The notes: a model not told the origin generated them from the letters alone. A DNA stretch of 64,000 nt from UBA8941 sp963780545 (GCA_963780545.1 CAWACK010000021.1:85916-149915), one strand, 5' to 3'. Shown: positions 37,672-47,389, counted from the stretch's first letter. Translations and numbers: made by a program.

Positions 37672-38247
37672 TTAGTTAAAAAGATAAGAGTTAATTAGCT
37701 CAAGATTTTTGAAGAGACGATCTCGCTTTTCAAGAATATTATCGTAGTAGATGATTAGCAGTCCAGCGGGTAATGCACTGAGACCCAAGTATGTGTAGGC
37801 CCTCAAACTATCGAAGGGCGACCATCTTGAACTAATAGTTAATGTATAGTTATTTTTTATACTCAAAATTGAAACGAGGTACTCGGAGAAAATTGAGGTG
37901 TTAGTTGAGGCCGTAAATCTCTGCTGATCTGGATTAAAAATTTGGTTAATGAGGGGGGTTGCACCTGTTATAACCTCCCCGTCTCTAAATGGGAGTATCG
38001 TTATGCCTAGTCCTCCTGGGTGTTCGCCCACAAGATCCACTGAGAATAGCGTACCTTTATCGATGTTTGGTAACACCATGGTGTCGATCCAATACTGGGT
38101 GGATGAATCCAGTTTCACGCTTGGACCCTTCTTCACATAGGTTTGTGGAAGTTTGACAATAGGAAGGATGGTAGATGCAAAAATGACTATGATGCCCATT
38201 ATGGTCAGAAAGTTTCCCAGCGCTCTAAGCTTACGCAGGTTTTCCAC
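37672..38247 (-). CDS. Two-helix membrane protein with extracytoplasmic domain
   Basis: The 191-residue protein has an N-terminal helix (about 12-32) and a C-terminal helix (about 150-167) around a soluble domain of about 115 residues with Thr/Asn-rich beta-like sequence (NYTLTISSRWSPF). The charged tail after the second helix is cytoplasmic by the positive-inside rule. No family is recognised. It lies 17 bases downstream of oppF on the same strand and may be part of that operon. Confidence 0.65.
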   Translation of the reverse strand: MENLRKLRALGNFLTIMGIIVIFASTILPIVKLPQTYVKKGPSVKLDSSTQYWIDTMVLPNIDKGTLFSVDLVGEHPGGLGITILPFRDGEVITGATPLINQIFNPDQQRFTASTNTSIFSEYLVSILSIKNNYTLTISSRWSPFDSLRAYTYLGLSALPAGLLIIYYDNILEKRDRLFKNLELINSYLFN

Positions 38248-38264
38248 CAGCCGTGATTGGTAAT

Positions 38265-39269
38265 TTAGAGGAATTTTTCGCTATAGTGGCAGGCTGAGAA
38301 GTGTTTCGATGTTACTTCCCTTAGCAGAGGTTCCTCTCGCGAACAAAGCTCAGTAGCATATGGGCATCTTGGGTGGAATCGACAGCCGGGTGGCGGGTTC
38401 GTGGCACTTGGTACTTCTCCTGGTAAAATTATCTTTGTTCGGTTTTTCTCGGGATCGGGTATAGGAATTGCTGAGAGGAGTGCCTGTGTGTATGGGTTAA
38501 GGGGTTTGGTGAACACTTCATCGGTTTTTGCTGTCTCAACGATTTTTCCGAGGTACATAACTGCGACGCGATTCGTGATCTGTCTTACTGAGCTTAGGTC
38601 ATGGGATATGTAGAGGTAGGATAGCCCTTTCTTCTCCTGTAGGTCCGTTAATAGGTTGAGTATCTGGGCTCGAATAGAGACGTCCAATGAGGATACGGGT
38701 TCGTCAGCTACGATGAGTTTTGGGTCGACGGCCAATGCCCTTGCGATTGCTATACGCTGTCGCTGACCCCCGCTGAATTCATGTGGGTATCTTTCGGCGT
38801 GGTACTCCTCGAGGTTTACCATTTTTAGGAGATCATAGACTCTTGTCTTCCACTCTTTCTGATCCACGTGCTTGTGAATGATGAATGGCTCACAAAGGAT
38901 GTCGTATATTGTCATTCTTGGATCGAGGGATGTGTAGGGGTTTTGGAATACCATCTGAATACCTCGTCTGAGCCTTCGTATTTTCTCCGTGTCCTTCGAG
39001 CCGAAGGCGGCGACCATGTCCATGCCATCGTAGTTAATTTCGCCAGAGTCTGGTTCCTCGAGGAACATCAGCGTCTTTCCCAAGGTAGTTTTGCCACAGC
39101 CGCTCTCCCCAACTAACCCTAGATTTTCCCCCTTACCAATAGTTATGGATACGTCGTCTACTGCATGGACTTCCCCGGCCTTTGTTTTCAGAAGTATGCC
39201 CCTGTTATATATTGGGAAATGTTTCACGAGGTTCTTTATCTCGAGCAGGTTTTGATTACTGGTTTCCAT
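38265..39269 (-). CDS. oppF: Oligopeptide ABC transporter ATPase, OppF type
   Basis: This 334-residue ATPase powers peptide uptake together with OppD. It has Walker A VGESGCGKTTLGK, signature FSGGQRQRIAIARAL, Walker B LIVADEPVSSLD and H-loop ISHDLSS. The C-terminal oligo_HPY extension NPPPGCRFHPRCPYATELC carries the Cys of the iron-sulphur-type motif. The gene overlaps the end of oppD by 34 bases. The start at 39269 (METSNQN) follows family length. Confidence 0.93.
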   Translation of the reverse strand: METSNQNLLEIKNLVKHFPIYNRGILLKTKAGEVHAVDDVSITIGKGENLGLVGESGCGKTTLGKTLMFLEEPDSGEINYDGMDMVAAFGSKDTEKIRRLRRGIQMVFQNPYTSLDPRMTIYDILCEPFIIHKHVDQKEWKTRVYDLLKMVNLEEYHAERYPHEFSGGQRQRIAIARALAVDPKLIVADEPVSSLDVSIRAQILNLLTDLQEKKGLSYLYISHDLSSVRQITNRVAVMYLGKIVETAKTDEVFTKPLNPYTQALLSAIPIPDPEKNRTKIILPGEVPSATNPPPGCRFHPRCPYATELCSREEPLLREVTSKHFSACHYSEKFL

Positions 39270-40258
39270 TTTATATCACGTTCCTGTAGTGAAAGCGAGC
39301 GCCAAAAGTGGCACGTGACTAGGTGTTCTTTGTCGGTGAGTTCAAGAGGTGGTACTTTCTCCGAACAAATTTCCTTCGCATAAGGACATCTGGGGTGGAA
39401 TCTGCATCCTGATGGTGGATTAATCAAGTTGGGGATGTTTCCAGGGATAACCCTGAGGGTTTTTCGTTGATCGATTCTAGGGACAGCTTGCAGGAGTGCT
39501 TCGGTGTACGGATGCTGCGGGTTTTTGAAGAGAGAATGGGTTTCAGCCACCTCAGCCATCATTCCAGCGTAGAGTACCTCCACACGTTGCGTCATTTCTG
39601 CTACGATGCCCATATCGTGCGTGATCATAACGAGAGACATCTTTTGCTTCTCTCTGAGCTCCTTAATCAACTCCAGAATCTGTGCTTGTACTGTTACGTC
39701 GAGGTTTGTGGTGGGTTCATCGGCGAAGAGAAGAGAAGGCCCCGAAGCCAAAGCTCTAGCGATGGCGATACGTTGTTTCATGCCACCACTCAATTCGTGA
39801 GGATACTCTCGTACGCGAAGGTGAGGCTCCGAAATTCGTACCATTTCAAGCAGTTTTTCTGCCTTCTCCATGGCCTCCTTTTTCGAAATATTCTTCTGAT
39901 GTTCCCTGATGACCTCTGCTAGTTGATCTCCGACTGTGTATAATGGATCGAGTGAGGTTGTCGGATCTTGGAAGGTCATCGAGATCTTGCCACCACGAAT
40001 TTTCCTCATCTCTTCATCCGACTTCGCTAACAGATCCTCCCCTTCATAGGTTATTTTTCCGGCTATGATTTTTCCCGGCTGAGGTACTATGCGGAAAACG
40101 GAGAGACCCGTCACAGTCTTCCCTGAACCGGATTCTCCCACCAAGCCAACTGCCTCATCTTTACCAACCTGAAAATCGACACCATCTACCGCTTTTACAA
40201 CACCGGCCTCCGTAAAGAAGTAGGTTTTTAACCCTTTAATTTCAAGAAGGGTCTCCAT
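39236..40258 (-). CDS. oppD: Oligopeptide ABC transporter ATPase, OppD type
   Basis: This 340-residue partner of OppF has Walker A VGESGSGKTVTGLS, signature LSGGMKQRIAIARAL, Walker B LLFADEPTTNLD and H-loop ITHDMGI. The C-terminal region NPPSGCRFHPRCPYAKEICS again has the conserved Cys set of OppD/OppF. It lies between the oppC-type permease (14-base gap) and oppF. Confidence 0.93.
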   Translation of the reverse strand: METLLEIKGLKTYFFTEAGVVKAVDGVDFQVGKDEAVGLVGESGSGKTVTGLSVFRIVPQPGKIIAGKITYEGEDLLAKSDEEMRKIRGGKISMTFQDPTTSLDPLYTVGDQLAEVIREHQKNISKKEAMEKAEKLLEMVRISEPHLRVREYPHELSGGMKQRIAIARALASGPSLLFADEPTTNLDVTVQAQILELIKELREKQKMSLVMITHDMGIVAEMTQRVEVLYAGMMAEVAETHSLFKNPQHPYTEALLQAVPRIDQRKTLRVIPGNIPNLINPPSGCRFHPRCPYAKEICSEKVPPLELTDKEHLVTCHFWRSLSLQERDIKWKPVIKTCSR

Positions 40259-40272
40259 TTTTCAATCAACTC

Positions 40273-41203
40273 CTAATCTCTTAGTCTAGGGTTGAGGGCG
40301 TCTGAGAGACCATCGCCCACAAGATTAAACCCTAGGACAGCGAAGAGGGTGGCTAGTCCAGGGAATATGCAGACCCACCATTGAGTCCTAATGAATGCTA
40401 CTCCTTCTTCGATTGTTAATCCCCAGGTTGACGTGTTCACGTCTCCGAAACCTAGGAAACTAATAACTACTTCTGTTAAGATGTTGCCAGCTATCAATAA
40501 AGTAGCTGTTACAATAACCGGAGTTAGAATATTGGGAACTATGTGACGGAAAATTATCCTCGATCTGCTGGCTCCAAGTGCCCGGGAAGCCTGAATGTAT
40601 TCTAGTTCTCTGACTCTAAGAATTTCGCCTCTAACGATGAATGCGATCGTTGACCATCCGAAGACTCCCTAGTAGAAGCATTATCAAAGTCAAACCGAAG
40701 CCCTGGGCTACGAGGATCAAGAAAACGCGCGCAGCAAGCAGAATTAGTGGAAGAAGAGGAATCGTGTAGAATATCTGGGAAAGCATGAGAAGAGCATCGC
40801 TTAATCCTCCTCTCGAATATCCTGCGACGGCTCCGACTACTATTCCTATAATAACTGCTATTAAGGTGGCACCTACTCCAACATACATATCCCCTAGAGT
40901 CCCATGTAGAACCTCGCTGTAAACATCTAGACCCGAGTTACTTGTCCCAAATGGATGTTTCAAAGAAGGGGGCTGCCCAGCATCCCCTTCATATAGACTC
41001 TGATAACTACGTTGAGGATATGGAGCCAACCATGGGCTTGTAATAGCAATAAACACGAAGAAGAGAACTATAAAGAGACCCGCTAATCCTGCTTTATTTC
41101 TCCTGAATCTTCTCCAGGCCACTGCCCACTGACTTGCCCCTCTTCTTTCAGTAACCTTTTTTTCCTGCATCGTTGGAACATCCGGTTTTGTATCTTTCTC
41201 CAT
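40273..41203 (-). CDS. oppC: Oligopeptide ABC transporter permease, OppC type, frameshifted
   Basis: From 41203 the protein has the OppC N-terminus (AVAWRRFRRNKAGLAGL) and the first periplasmic part with KHPFGTSNSGLDVYSEVLHG. The frame is lost at about 40668, where a GGG run seems to have one base too many. The restored frame reads GVFGWSTIAFIVRGEILRVR and the permease EAA loop YIQASRALGASRSRIIFRHI, then joins the C-terminal frame ending GDGLSDALNPRLRD. The restored length of about 309 residues is normal. Confidence 0.88.
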
Positions 41204-41213
41204 AGAAATCCCT

Positions 41214-42182
41214 CTAACTAAGTCTAATTCTCGGGTCGATTAGCCCATAGACCAAGTCTGTGATCAAATTAGCTACCATTAGCATTATTGTAATGACTAC
41301 AGTAAGTCCTACTATCATTGGAATATCAAGAGAATAAGTAGCAACCACGAATTCGTACCCTAATCCCGGCCAACTGAACGTTGTTTCCAATCCTGGGGCA
41401 CCGGCTAAAGCTGAACCGAAACTCAAGCCCAATATCGTCACTATTGGCGTTATCGCATTTCTGAGAGCGTGTTTGTATATTACCGTGCTTTCCTTGAGCC
41501 CACTAGCACGCGCAGCAAGGATGTAATCTTCTCTAAGCGTTTGTAGCATATTCCCACGCATTAATCGGACAAAAGTCGCTAATTCAACATAGGTGAGCAC
41601 CAGAAGAGGCATAATTAGATGAGCTATAGCGTCACCGAATTGGCCACCCCACCAATAATGAGTAATCCCTGCAGCGCCTGCAGATGGGAGCCAACCTAGA
41701 TAAAGTGAGAACACTATTATCATAATGAGTCCGAGCCAGAAAGTGGGCATCGAATAACCGAAAAGCGCGAATGTTGTAACCGTCACATCCCTCTTGGAGT
41801 ACTGATGCCTTGCTGAATAAACACCTAAAGGCACACCGATGAGAACCGCTAATAAAAGCGATGGAATCTGAAGCTCTAACGTTGTAAGAGTCCATGGACC
41901 TATCTTATCAATCACAGAGGTCCCCGAAACGCTCACACCTAGATTGAGATGCAAAATATCCCATAACCAATACAGGTACCTAACATAGATTGGCTGATCC
42001 AGATGATAGTACGCCCTTAACTCTGCGATAACTTGTGGAGGCGCTGATTTTAGACCCTGCCTGATAAGGGCAATTGGGTCTCCGGCCGCATTAGTTATTC
42101 CAAACGTAAGAATGGAGACACCTAAAAATACGGGGATCATAAAAAGTAGCCGTCTAATTATGTAATTTGTTAAACCGGCCAT
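41214..42182 (-). CDS. oppB: Oligopeptide ABC transporter permease, OppB type
   Basis: This 322-residue, six-helix permease has the OppB N-terminus YIIRRLLFMIPVFLGVSILTF and the EAA loop YILAARASGLKESTVIYKHA. It ends in DLVYGLIDPRIRLS, the common end of OppB/DppB. It leads the minus-strand opp operon and is divergent from the substrate-binding protein gene, with 57 bases between the starts. Confidence 0.93.
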   Translation of the reverse strand: MAGLTNYIIRRLLFMIPVFLGVSILTFGITNAAGDPIALIRQGLKSAPPQVIAELRAYYHLDQPIYVRYLYWLWDILHLNLGVSVSGTSVIDKIGPWTLTTLELQIPSLLLAVLIGVPLGVYSARHQYSKRDVTVTTFALFGYSMPTFWLGLIMIIVFSLYLGWLPSAGAAGITHYWWGGQFGDAIAHLIMPLLVLTYVELATFVRLMRGNMLQTLREDYILAARASGLKESTVIYKHALRNAITPIVTILGLSFGSALAGAPGLETTFSWPGLGYEFVVATYSLDIPMIVGLTVVITIMLMVANLITDLVYGLIDPRIRLS

Positions 42183-42224
42183 TCAATCAACCTCTTCTCG
42201 TAAATATTTCTCTTTGTTCCAAAC

Positions 42225-42263
42225 ATTTAAAATAGTTGCATGCGCGTGAAGATTTATGAGGAG
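42225..42263 (+). promoter_or_regulatory. TATA-like box and possible ribosome site of binding-protein gene
   Basis: ATTTAAAAT at 42225-42233 would place the transcription start near 42255. That is downstream of the ATG at 42240 but upstream of GAGGAG (42258-42263) and an in-frame TTG at 42279. The true start may therefore be later than the first ATG. Either start leaves the signal anchor intact. Confidence 0.3.
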
Positions 42264-44801
42264 AAGTGCAAAAAAAAATTGGAAAGTAAAGAAAACTTAT
42301 CAAAAAAAGCTTTTCAAGGGATAGCATTAGGGGCATTGGTATTCCTTCTAATCTCAAGTGCATTTTATTCGGCTACCCCGAAGACTGAAGCTCAAACATC
42401 CTCCCTCTTTTCCATAACGCTCCTCGCTCCCACCACTAACGCTGTACGGCGGCAACATGCTGCCCTTATCGCGGGTGCTATGCAGTCTGTGGGAATCGAC
42501 GCCAGAGTTGTTTATGTCACGTTCTCTGACCTAATAAACAGGCTATTCCCAAGCGACCCATCCAAAATTGGTAAAAGCTTCACAGACGGCGGCTTCGACA
42601 TCGGCTTCATTGGCTGGGGATACACATCCCCAGTGCCGGACATAAAGTCTAACTACCTTGGCTCAAAGGACGCCTTCCCCCCAACAGGGAACAACTACGC
42701 ACTCTACAACAGCACGCAAGCAAATGCTCTACTAACCCAAATCTACACGACACTCGACTCAACTAAGCAGCTTCAACTCTTCCAACAACTATCACTCGTA
42801 CTAAACAAGGACAAACCGTACCTACCCATCTACTTGAATTCAGATATCGTCGCACGCAAACCAGCGATCCAGATCTACGGCGACGCTAATGCATTCAGCA
42901 CGATGTCGACCCCATTCAACGATCTACAGTACATGAGTGGGGTAACCTCTTACACATTCTCGGAGGCAGGAGACTGGACGAGCCTAGCGCCTTGGACGAC
43001 GTCTGACTCAAATTCCTTCTACTCCCTCTTCGTATACGGCGTCACACAGGGTGGTCTGCAACTCGTTGATACCCGAACAAACACGATGTTCCTGAATGAG
43101 GCGCAGAGCGTCACCGCGTCATCGGATGGTCGCACCTGGACCATCAAGATAAAGCCGGGTGTACTTTTCCAGGATGGCGTGGAAGCGACGGCTGATGACT
43201 ACCTCTTCACGGAAAGGGCAATGTTGACTCCCTCAGTAGCCTCAGTCGGGTTATCGGATAAACTCTTCAGGTTCGGGAACCTCGTATCGTTCACTTGGCT
43301 CAACGGAACAACTACTACTGTAGACAACTCCAACGGAACACTAACACAGCCAACATCCTCATTCAAGGCTATAGACAAATACACTTACCAGTTCACAATC
43401 GGCCCAACATTACAACCCTACGCATTCCTGAACCAGACAGAGTGTGCAATAGCACCTCTGCCGAAGCATTATCTCGAGCAGATTCCGTTTAAGGACTGGA
43501 ACCAGTCCCCGTACGCTACGGGCCTCGCAGGCGCATACACTTTCCATTGGGACACCGCGAAATATGGAGGTAATGGCACCTACACAGCTTACGGTCCCTT
43601 CGGCACAGGTCCATACGTTTACAAGGGATACGACCCCGTGAAGCGTTTGTCCACACTAGAAAAATTCAACAACTACTTTGACCATGCTAGACTCGAGAAT
43701 CTAGGGTACTTCACGGTTGAGAAGTACTACGTCGTAACAATAGTCGAGAAGGACGCAGCAGAAGCCGCCTATAGGACAGGCGACGTTGATGCCCTCGACG
43801 TCAACTACGGGTTAGCCGCCGACCAATCTTTGCTCACAAGCTTAGGAGCAAATGTCTTTGTGAAGCCTGAGATTGGGTGGCAGGAACTCGGGTTTAACAT
43901 GGAGAACCCAATCGTCGGCACGGGACTCGGCACGCCAGCTGGAAAAGCGAACCCAGCGAATGCAGCCACGGCAGCTCAGCATGTACGGCAGGCCATAAGC
44001 TACCTGATCCCAAGAGACCTGGTAGTGAAACAACTTCTCAACGGAGCGGGTGTACCTGGAACTACCGTCCTAAGGGCCTTCGGTGCAGGTTATCAGGATC
44101 CATCCATAACTGAAGACCCCTACGACCCTAACCTAGCGAAAGCCGAGCTGGCAGCAGCCGGTTATCAGACGGGTGTCAATCCGATACAGCCAGTCACTCC
44201 CGCACCAGCAGTGGCTGCGGACTTCGTCTACGGACAGGCCGTCCCGATTGAAGGAGTATTCAAGAACCCATTAACAAACCAGCCCTACGCCAACTTCGTC
44301 GTTAAGATCCAGGAGAGCCAGGATAACAAGACATGGATTGACACAGGATCCACGCCCCTCACTGACAGCGGGGGCAACTACCACGCAATGGTTGTACCCA
44401 ACTGGGCGACTACATATTTCAGAGCATACTTCACAGGGTTCGTGGTACCCACATCAGTATCTGGTACATGGCCAATAGTGGCCAATGCCACTTACACTGA
44501 TCTGGTCGCCGCAGGGAAAGTACAACAGATACTACCCCCCGTGATCGGGCCCGTCCAAACAGTTACCACACACACTCTGCAGGATATCCTAACCACTACA
44601 CTAAAGCCCTATGCGACGGCAGCCTCCGTATCCAATCTTACCTCAACGGTAGCTACGAAGACGGATGTATCAACTCTCACAACCCAGGTTACTACACTTA
44701 CAAGCAGCGTGAACTCGCTGTCGACCTATCTATATGCATCGATAGCAATCGCCATAATAGCTATCCTCATCGCGGCATTTGCTGTAATGAGGAAAAAGTA
44801 A
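42240..44801 (+). CDS. Oligopeptide-binding protein (SBP_bac_5) with rearranged domain order and membrane anchor
   Basis: This 853-residue secreted, membrane-anchored binding protein follows a signal helix (about 24-46). Residues 55-215 match the C-terminal part of usual SBP_5 proteins: ALIAGAMQSVGIDARVVYV, FDIGFIGWGYTSPVPD and QQLSLVLNKDKPYLPIYL. The usual N-terminal part comes after it, at about 235-650: SSDGRTWTIKIKPGVLFQDG, then AISYLIPRDLVVKQLL and YDPNLAKAELAAAGY. The order is therefore circularly permuted. Residues 670-760 look like an Ig-type domain, followed by a Thr/Val-rich coiled segment and a C-terminal helix ending in RKK. It should deliver peptides to the divergent OppBCDF. Confidence 0.85.
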   Translation: MRVKIYEEKCKKKLESKENLSKKAFQGIALGALVFLLISSAFYSATPKTEAQTSSLFSITLLAPTTNAVRRQHAALIAGAMQSVGIDARVVYVTFSDLINRLFPSDPSKIGKSFTDGGFDIGFIGWGYTSPVPDIKSNYLGSKDAFPPTGNNYALYNSTQANALLTQIYTTLDSTKQLQLFQQLSLVLNKDKPYLPIYLNSDIVARKPAIQIYGDANAFSTMSTPFNDLQYMSGVTSYTFSEAGDWTSLAPWTTSDSNSFYSLFVYGVTQGGLQLVDTRTNTMFLNEAQSVTASSDGRTWTIKIKPGVLFQDGVEATADDYLFTERAMLTPSVASVGLSDKLFRFGNLVSFTWLNGTTTTVDNSNGTLTQPTSSFKAIDKYTYQFTIGPTLQPYAFLNQTECAIAPLPKHYLEQIPFKDWNQSPYATGLAGAYTFHWDTAKYGGNGTYTAYGPFGTGPYVYKGYDPVKRLSTLEKFNNYFDHARLENLGYFTVEKYYVVTIVEKDAAEAAYRTGDVDALDVNYGLAADQSLLTSLGANVFVKPEIGWQELGFNMENPIVGTGLGTPAGKANPANAATAAQHVRQAISYLIPRDLVVKQLLNGAGVPGTTVLRAFGAGYQDPSITEDPYDPNLAKAELAAAGYQTGVNPIQPVTPAPAVAADFVYGQAVPIEGVFKNPLTNQPYANFVVKIQESQDNKTWIDTGSTPLTDSGGNYHAMVVPNWATTYFRAYFTGFVVPTSVSGTWPIVANATYTDLVAAGKVQQILPPVIGPVQTVTTHTLQDILTTTLKPYATAASVSNLTSTVATKTDVSTLTTQVTTLTSSVNSLSTYLYASIAIAIIAILIAAFAVMRKK

Positions 44802-44811
44802 ACATACTTCA

Positions 44812-44836
44812 TTTTTCCCCTTTTTTTTATTTTTTA
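44812..44836 (+). terminator. T-tract terminator after binding-protein gene
   Basis: Directly after the stop of the plus-strand gene are T5, C4, T8 and T5 runs. Archaeal RNA polymerase commonly stops at such T-tracts without a hairpin. The site lies between convergent genes. Confidence 0.6.
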
Positions 44837-44839
44837 ATT

Positions 44840-45202
44840 CTAGATCCCAAATAGAACTAGTATTATTATTTGTACGAAAAGAAACGACCCAAGGAATATA
44901 TACACTAAAGCGTTCCTCTCAGCTTCGCGAGACTCTTCTATGTTCCAGTCATTCTTACGTAGTTTAAGAAGTCTCATGGCTGTGGACCACTTCGCAGTGT
45001 GCGTGATGTCGGTTGCGCTCCCGAATAGCAGAAATAACATGGTCTCAAAAAGCAAAAAGTCCCCATAATATCCTGAGACCTGATTCAAGTCGAAGCTTCC
45101 TGAAAAAAACTTGGATGCGGCGAAGCTGGAAACTAGGTTCAATATAGTCAAATATATTAATAGACGTAAGGACTTTCTTAGAATTTGTTTTATATTAAGC
45201 AA
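44840..45202 (-). CDS. Small membrane protein, function unknown
   Basis: This 120-residue protein has three hydrophobic helices, at about 12-31, 48-64 and 98-119. A basic stretch between the second and third helices (RLLKLRKNDWNIEESREAER) is probably cytoplasmic. No family is recognised. It is convergent with the peptide-binding protein gene and divergent from the next gene. Confidence 0.6.
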   Translation of the reverse strand: MLNIKQILRKSLRLLIYLTILNLVSSFAASKFFSGSFDLNQVSGYYGDFLLFETMLFLLFGSATDITHTAKWSTAMRLLKLRKNDWNIEESREAERNALVYIFLGSFLFVQIIILVLFGI

Positions 45203-45260
45203 GCAGTGTTACCCATCGCATGTTTCCTATTTAAATTTGTAGCGAATGAGGTAATAATCT

Positions 45261-46190
45261 ATGGGGAAAAAAAGAAGTCAGGTGGGAAATAGGATCTTTA
45301 TTATTTCATTTGCATTGACTATTGCAATCCTTTCGTTAGCCACTTTTTTATTAATCTACCTGCCTTCGCATCAAACAATACAACATCTCCCATCCACATA
45401 CGACTTTAAAAGACCAGATTGGATGAAATATGTGCCGTCTGATCCTGAAAAAGTAACACTGATGAACTTCACTCAGATATTCCAGAAAACGGGCAACTAT
45501 TCCCTTTTCCCCTCCAGTAAGCTTCTCATGATATCTAATATTACGACGCAAATTACTGTTCTTAACTCAGATTTTTCCGCTTCAGTTTTGTATCAAAACC
45601 CTAATCCAAACTCAGAGGATATCGTTCTAAACATAATTAAACCTAAACAAGACACCTACTCAGCATTCGAGAAAAAACTTGAAAAAAGCGAGACTAATAA
45701 CATATATGGAACACACACCATTTTTCAAGTAATCCGGTTTACAGCTAGTTCTCCTTTATATGTATCTGGCTATGTGGCACTCGATGAAGGTTATCTTCTA
45801 TATGGCGATGGTGTTGATGGTTTAAATTTGATTAAAAAAGCGCTTGATTCTGCAGTCGGTACGAATCAGTTTACAGAGAAACCCGAGATAAGTGCTGCTC
45901 TTTATCTCCTACTGTCAGGGAAAAATGATGAACTAGGATATTCTTATTCTACGCTTCCATATGCCGTCAGCGATGTTGTGGCTACATCATCATCGGTAAG
46001 ATACGAAGGAAATTTCACAATTAATCGCTACATATATACCTTTAACGACACTGATACCGCATTAAAAAATCTAGATAAAATTAAACAAGCAAACCTTGAT
46101 GCCTCTGATTTTCAGATCGTAGACAACTACATAGTAGTCACAGCGACGCATGAAAGTAACTTGGTATTTTCGGAGCTGAGGGCGCTGTGA
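45261..46190 (+). CDS. Signal-anchored extracytoplasmic protein, function unknown
   Basis: The 309-residue protein has a Lys/Arg N-terminus and one hydrophobic helix (about 12-33). A soluble domain follows with several potential N-glycosylation sites (NYS, NIT, NFT, NDT). The pattern alternates beta strands and Lys-rich helices (YSAFEKKLEKSETNN). I recognise no family. It probably sits outside the membrane. The gene stands alone between divergent and spaced neighbours. Confidence 0.65.
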   Translation: MGKKRSQVGNRIFIISFALTIAILSLATFLLIYLPSHQTIQHLPSTYDFKRPDWMKYVPSDPEKVTLMNFTQIFQKTGNYSLFPSSKLLMISNITTQITVLNSDFSASVLYQNPNPNSEDIVLNIIKPKQDTYSAFEKKLEKSETNNIYGTHTIFQVIRFTASSPLYVSGYVALDEGYLLYGDGVDGLNLIKKALDSAVGTNQFTEKPEISAALYLLLSGKNDELGYSYSTLPYAVSDVVATSSSVRYEGNFTINRYIYTFNDTDTALKNLDKIKQANLDASDFQIVDNYIVVTATHESNLVFSELRAL

Positions 46191-46296
46191 GTTTGTTTAC
46201 CCAACATTCGGGATCAAATCTAGGTAAGGCATAAAGAATGTTCAAATAAACGACATTTTGGACAGTTTTTTCAATTACCTTTGTGTTCTCTAAGCT

Positions 46297-47355
46297 ATGG
46301 GGTCAGTTGATAAGGATTTTAGGCCGGATGAACTATCCTATTATTCTCGCCAGTTAGTCCTCGCTGAGATTGGACTCAATGGACAGAGGAAACTCAAACA
46401 AGCAAGTGTGTTAGTCGCCGGCATGGGCGGGCTCGGGTGCCAGCTCGCCGTTCAACTGGCCTCAATGGGCGTTGGCCATCTGAGGCTCGTTGATAGGGAC
46501 ATCGTCGAGATGAGTAACCTGCAGAGACAGCATCTTTATGGCGTAGACATAGTCGGATACCCTAAAGTAGAGGCAGCCGAGATGCGGCTCTCTAAGGTGA
46601 ACCCCTTCATAAAAATCGAGGCATTTCCTTTATCGATCAACGATCGTACGGCAGGCAAACTTATTGAAGAGGTCGACGTTGTTGTCGATGGTTTGGATCG
46701 GCTTACTCCACGTCTTGCTCTCAACCGGGCATGCGTAGACCATAGGGTTCCATACATCTACGGAGCGGTGATAACTCATGTCGGGAACGTTTCAACTATA
46801 TTACCCGGTGAGACGCCTTGCCTTGAGTGTTGGCTAGGAAATGTCGATGAGTCAACAGTACCGACGTGTGCGACAGTTGGTGTAACGCCATCGGTCATAA
46901 GCATAGTAGCAAGTATACAAGTCTCCGAAGCGATCCGAATTATCTTGGGGAAGAAACCTAACCTCGCAAGCAAACTTCTCTTCTTCGACTTGGAGGATCT
47001 CAGTCTCGAGAGCATCGACCTTGTTAAGAATGGATCTTGCAGTACCTGCGGGGAAGAAAAAGTGAGAAAGGAAAAGATCGATCCAGTGGAAGAGATATGT
47101 GGGCGCGAGAGTAAGAGAGTATTCACGATCACTCCCCCTAATTTACTCGATCTCGACATGGACATCATAGCCAAAAAATGGGAGAAATTAAATCAGGGAA
47201 AGATGCTCAAAACCCGCCTTGGCGTGTCCTTCTCCAATGGGAAAGAATTTAGGGGGAGCATCTTCAAAACAGGTGTAGCGGTTTTCGAAGGCGCAGATTC
47301 TAGGGCAAATGTCGTCGATCTATACAAGAGGATCACGGGCGTTGCCTTGGAATAG
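46297..47355 (+). CDS. E1-like ThiF/MoeB/HesA family adenylyltransferase
   Basis: This 352-residue enzyme adenylates the C-terminus of a ubiquitin-like or sulphur-carrier protein. The nucleotide-binding loop is AGMGGLGCQLAVQLA (residues 41-55), with Asp at 66 (LVDRDIVE) and the Arg finger in NLQRQHLYG. The probable catalytic Cys191 lies in STVPTCATVGV. Zinc ligands are CLEC (175, 178) and CSTC (about 248, 251). A C-terminal extension of about 90 residues ends in a small beta domain. Its substrate may be a SAMP or ThiS/MoaD-like protein. The hydrogenase protease gene follows 34 bases later. Confidence 0.87.
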   Translation: MGSVDKDFRPDELSYYSRQLVLAEIGLNGQRKLKQASVLVAGMGGLGCQLAVQLASMGVGHLRLVDRDIVEMSNLQRQHLYGVDIVGYPKVEAAEMRLSKVNPFIKIEAFPLSINDRTAGKLIEEVDVVVDGLDRLTPRLALNRACVDHRVPYIYGAVITHVGNVSTILPGETPCLECWLGNVDESTVPTCATVGVTPSVISIVASIQVSEAIRIILGKKPNLASKLLFFDLEDLSLESIDLVKNGSCSTCGEEKVRKEKIDPVEEICGRESKRVFTITPPNLLDLDMDIIAKKWEKLNQGKMLKTRLGVSFSNGKEFRGSIFKTGVAVFEGADSRANVVDLYKRITGVALE

Positions 47356-47389
47356 CATTTTAATTCTCAGCACTCAAAACCTATATGTT

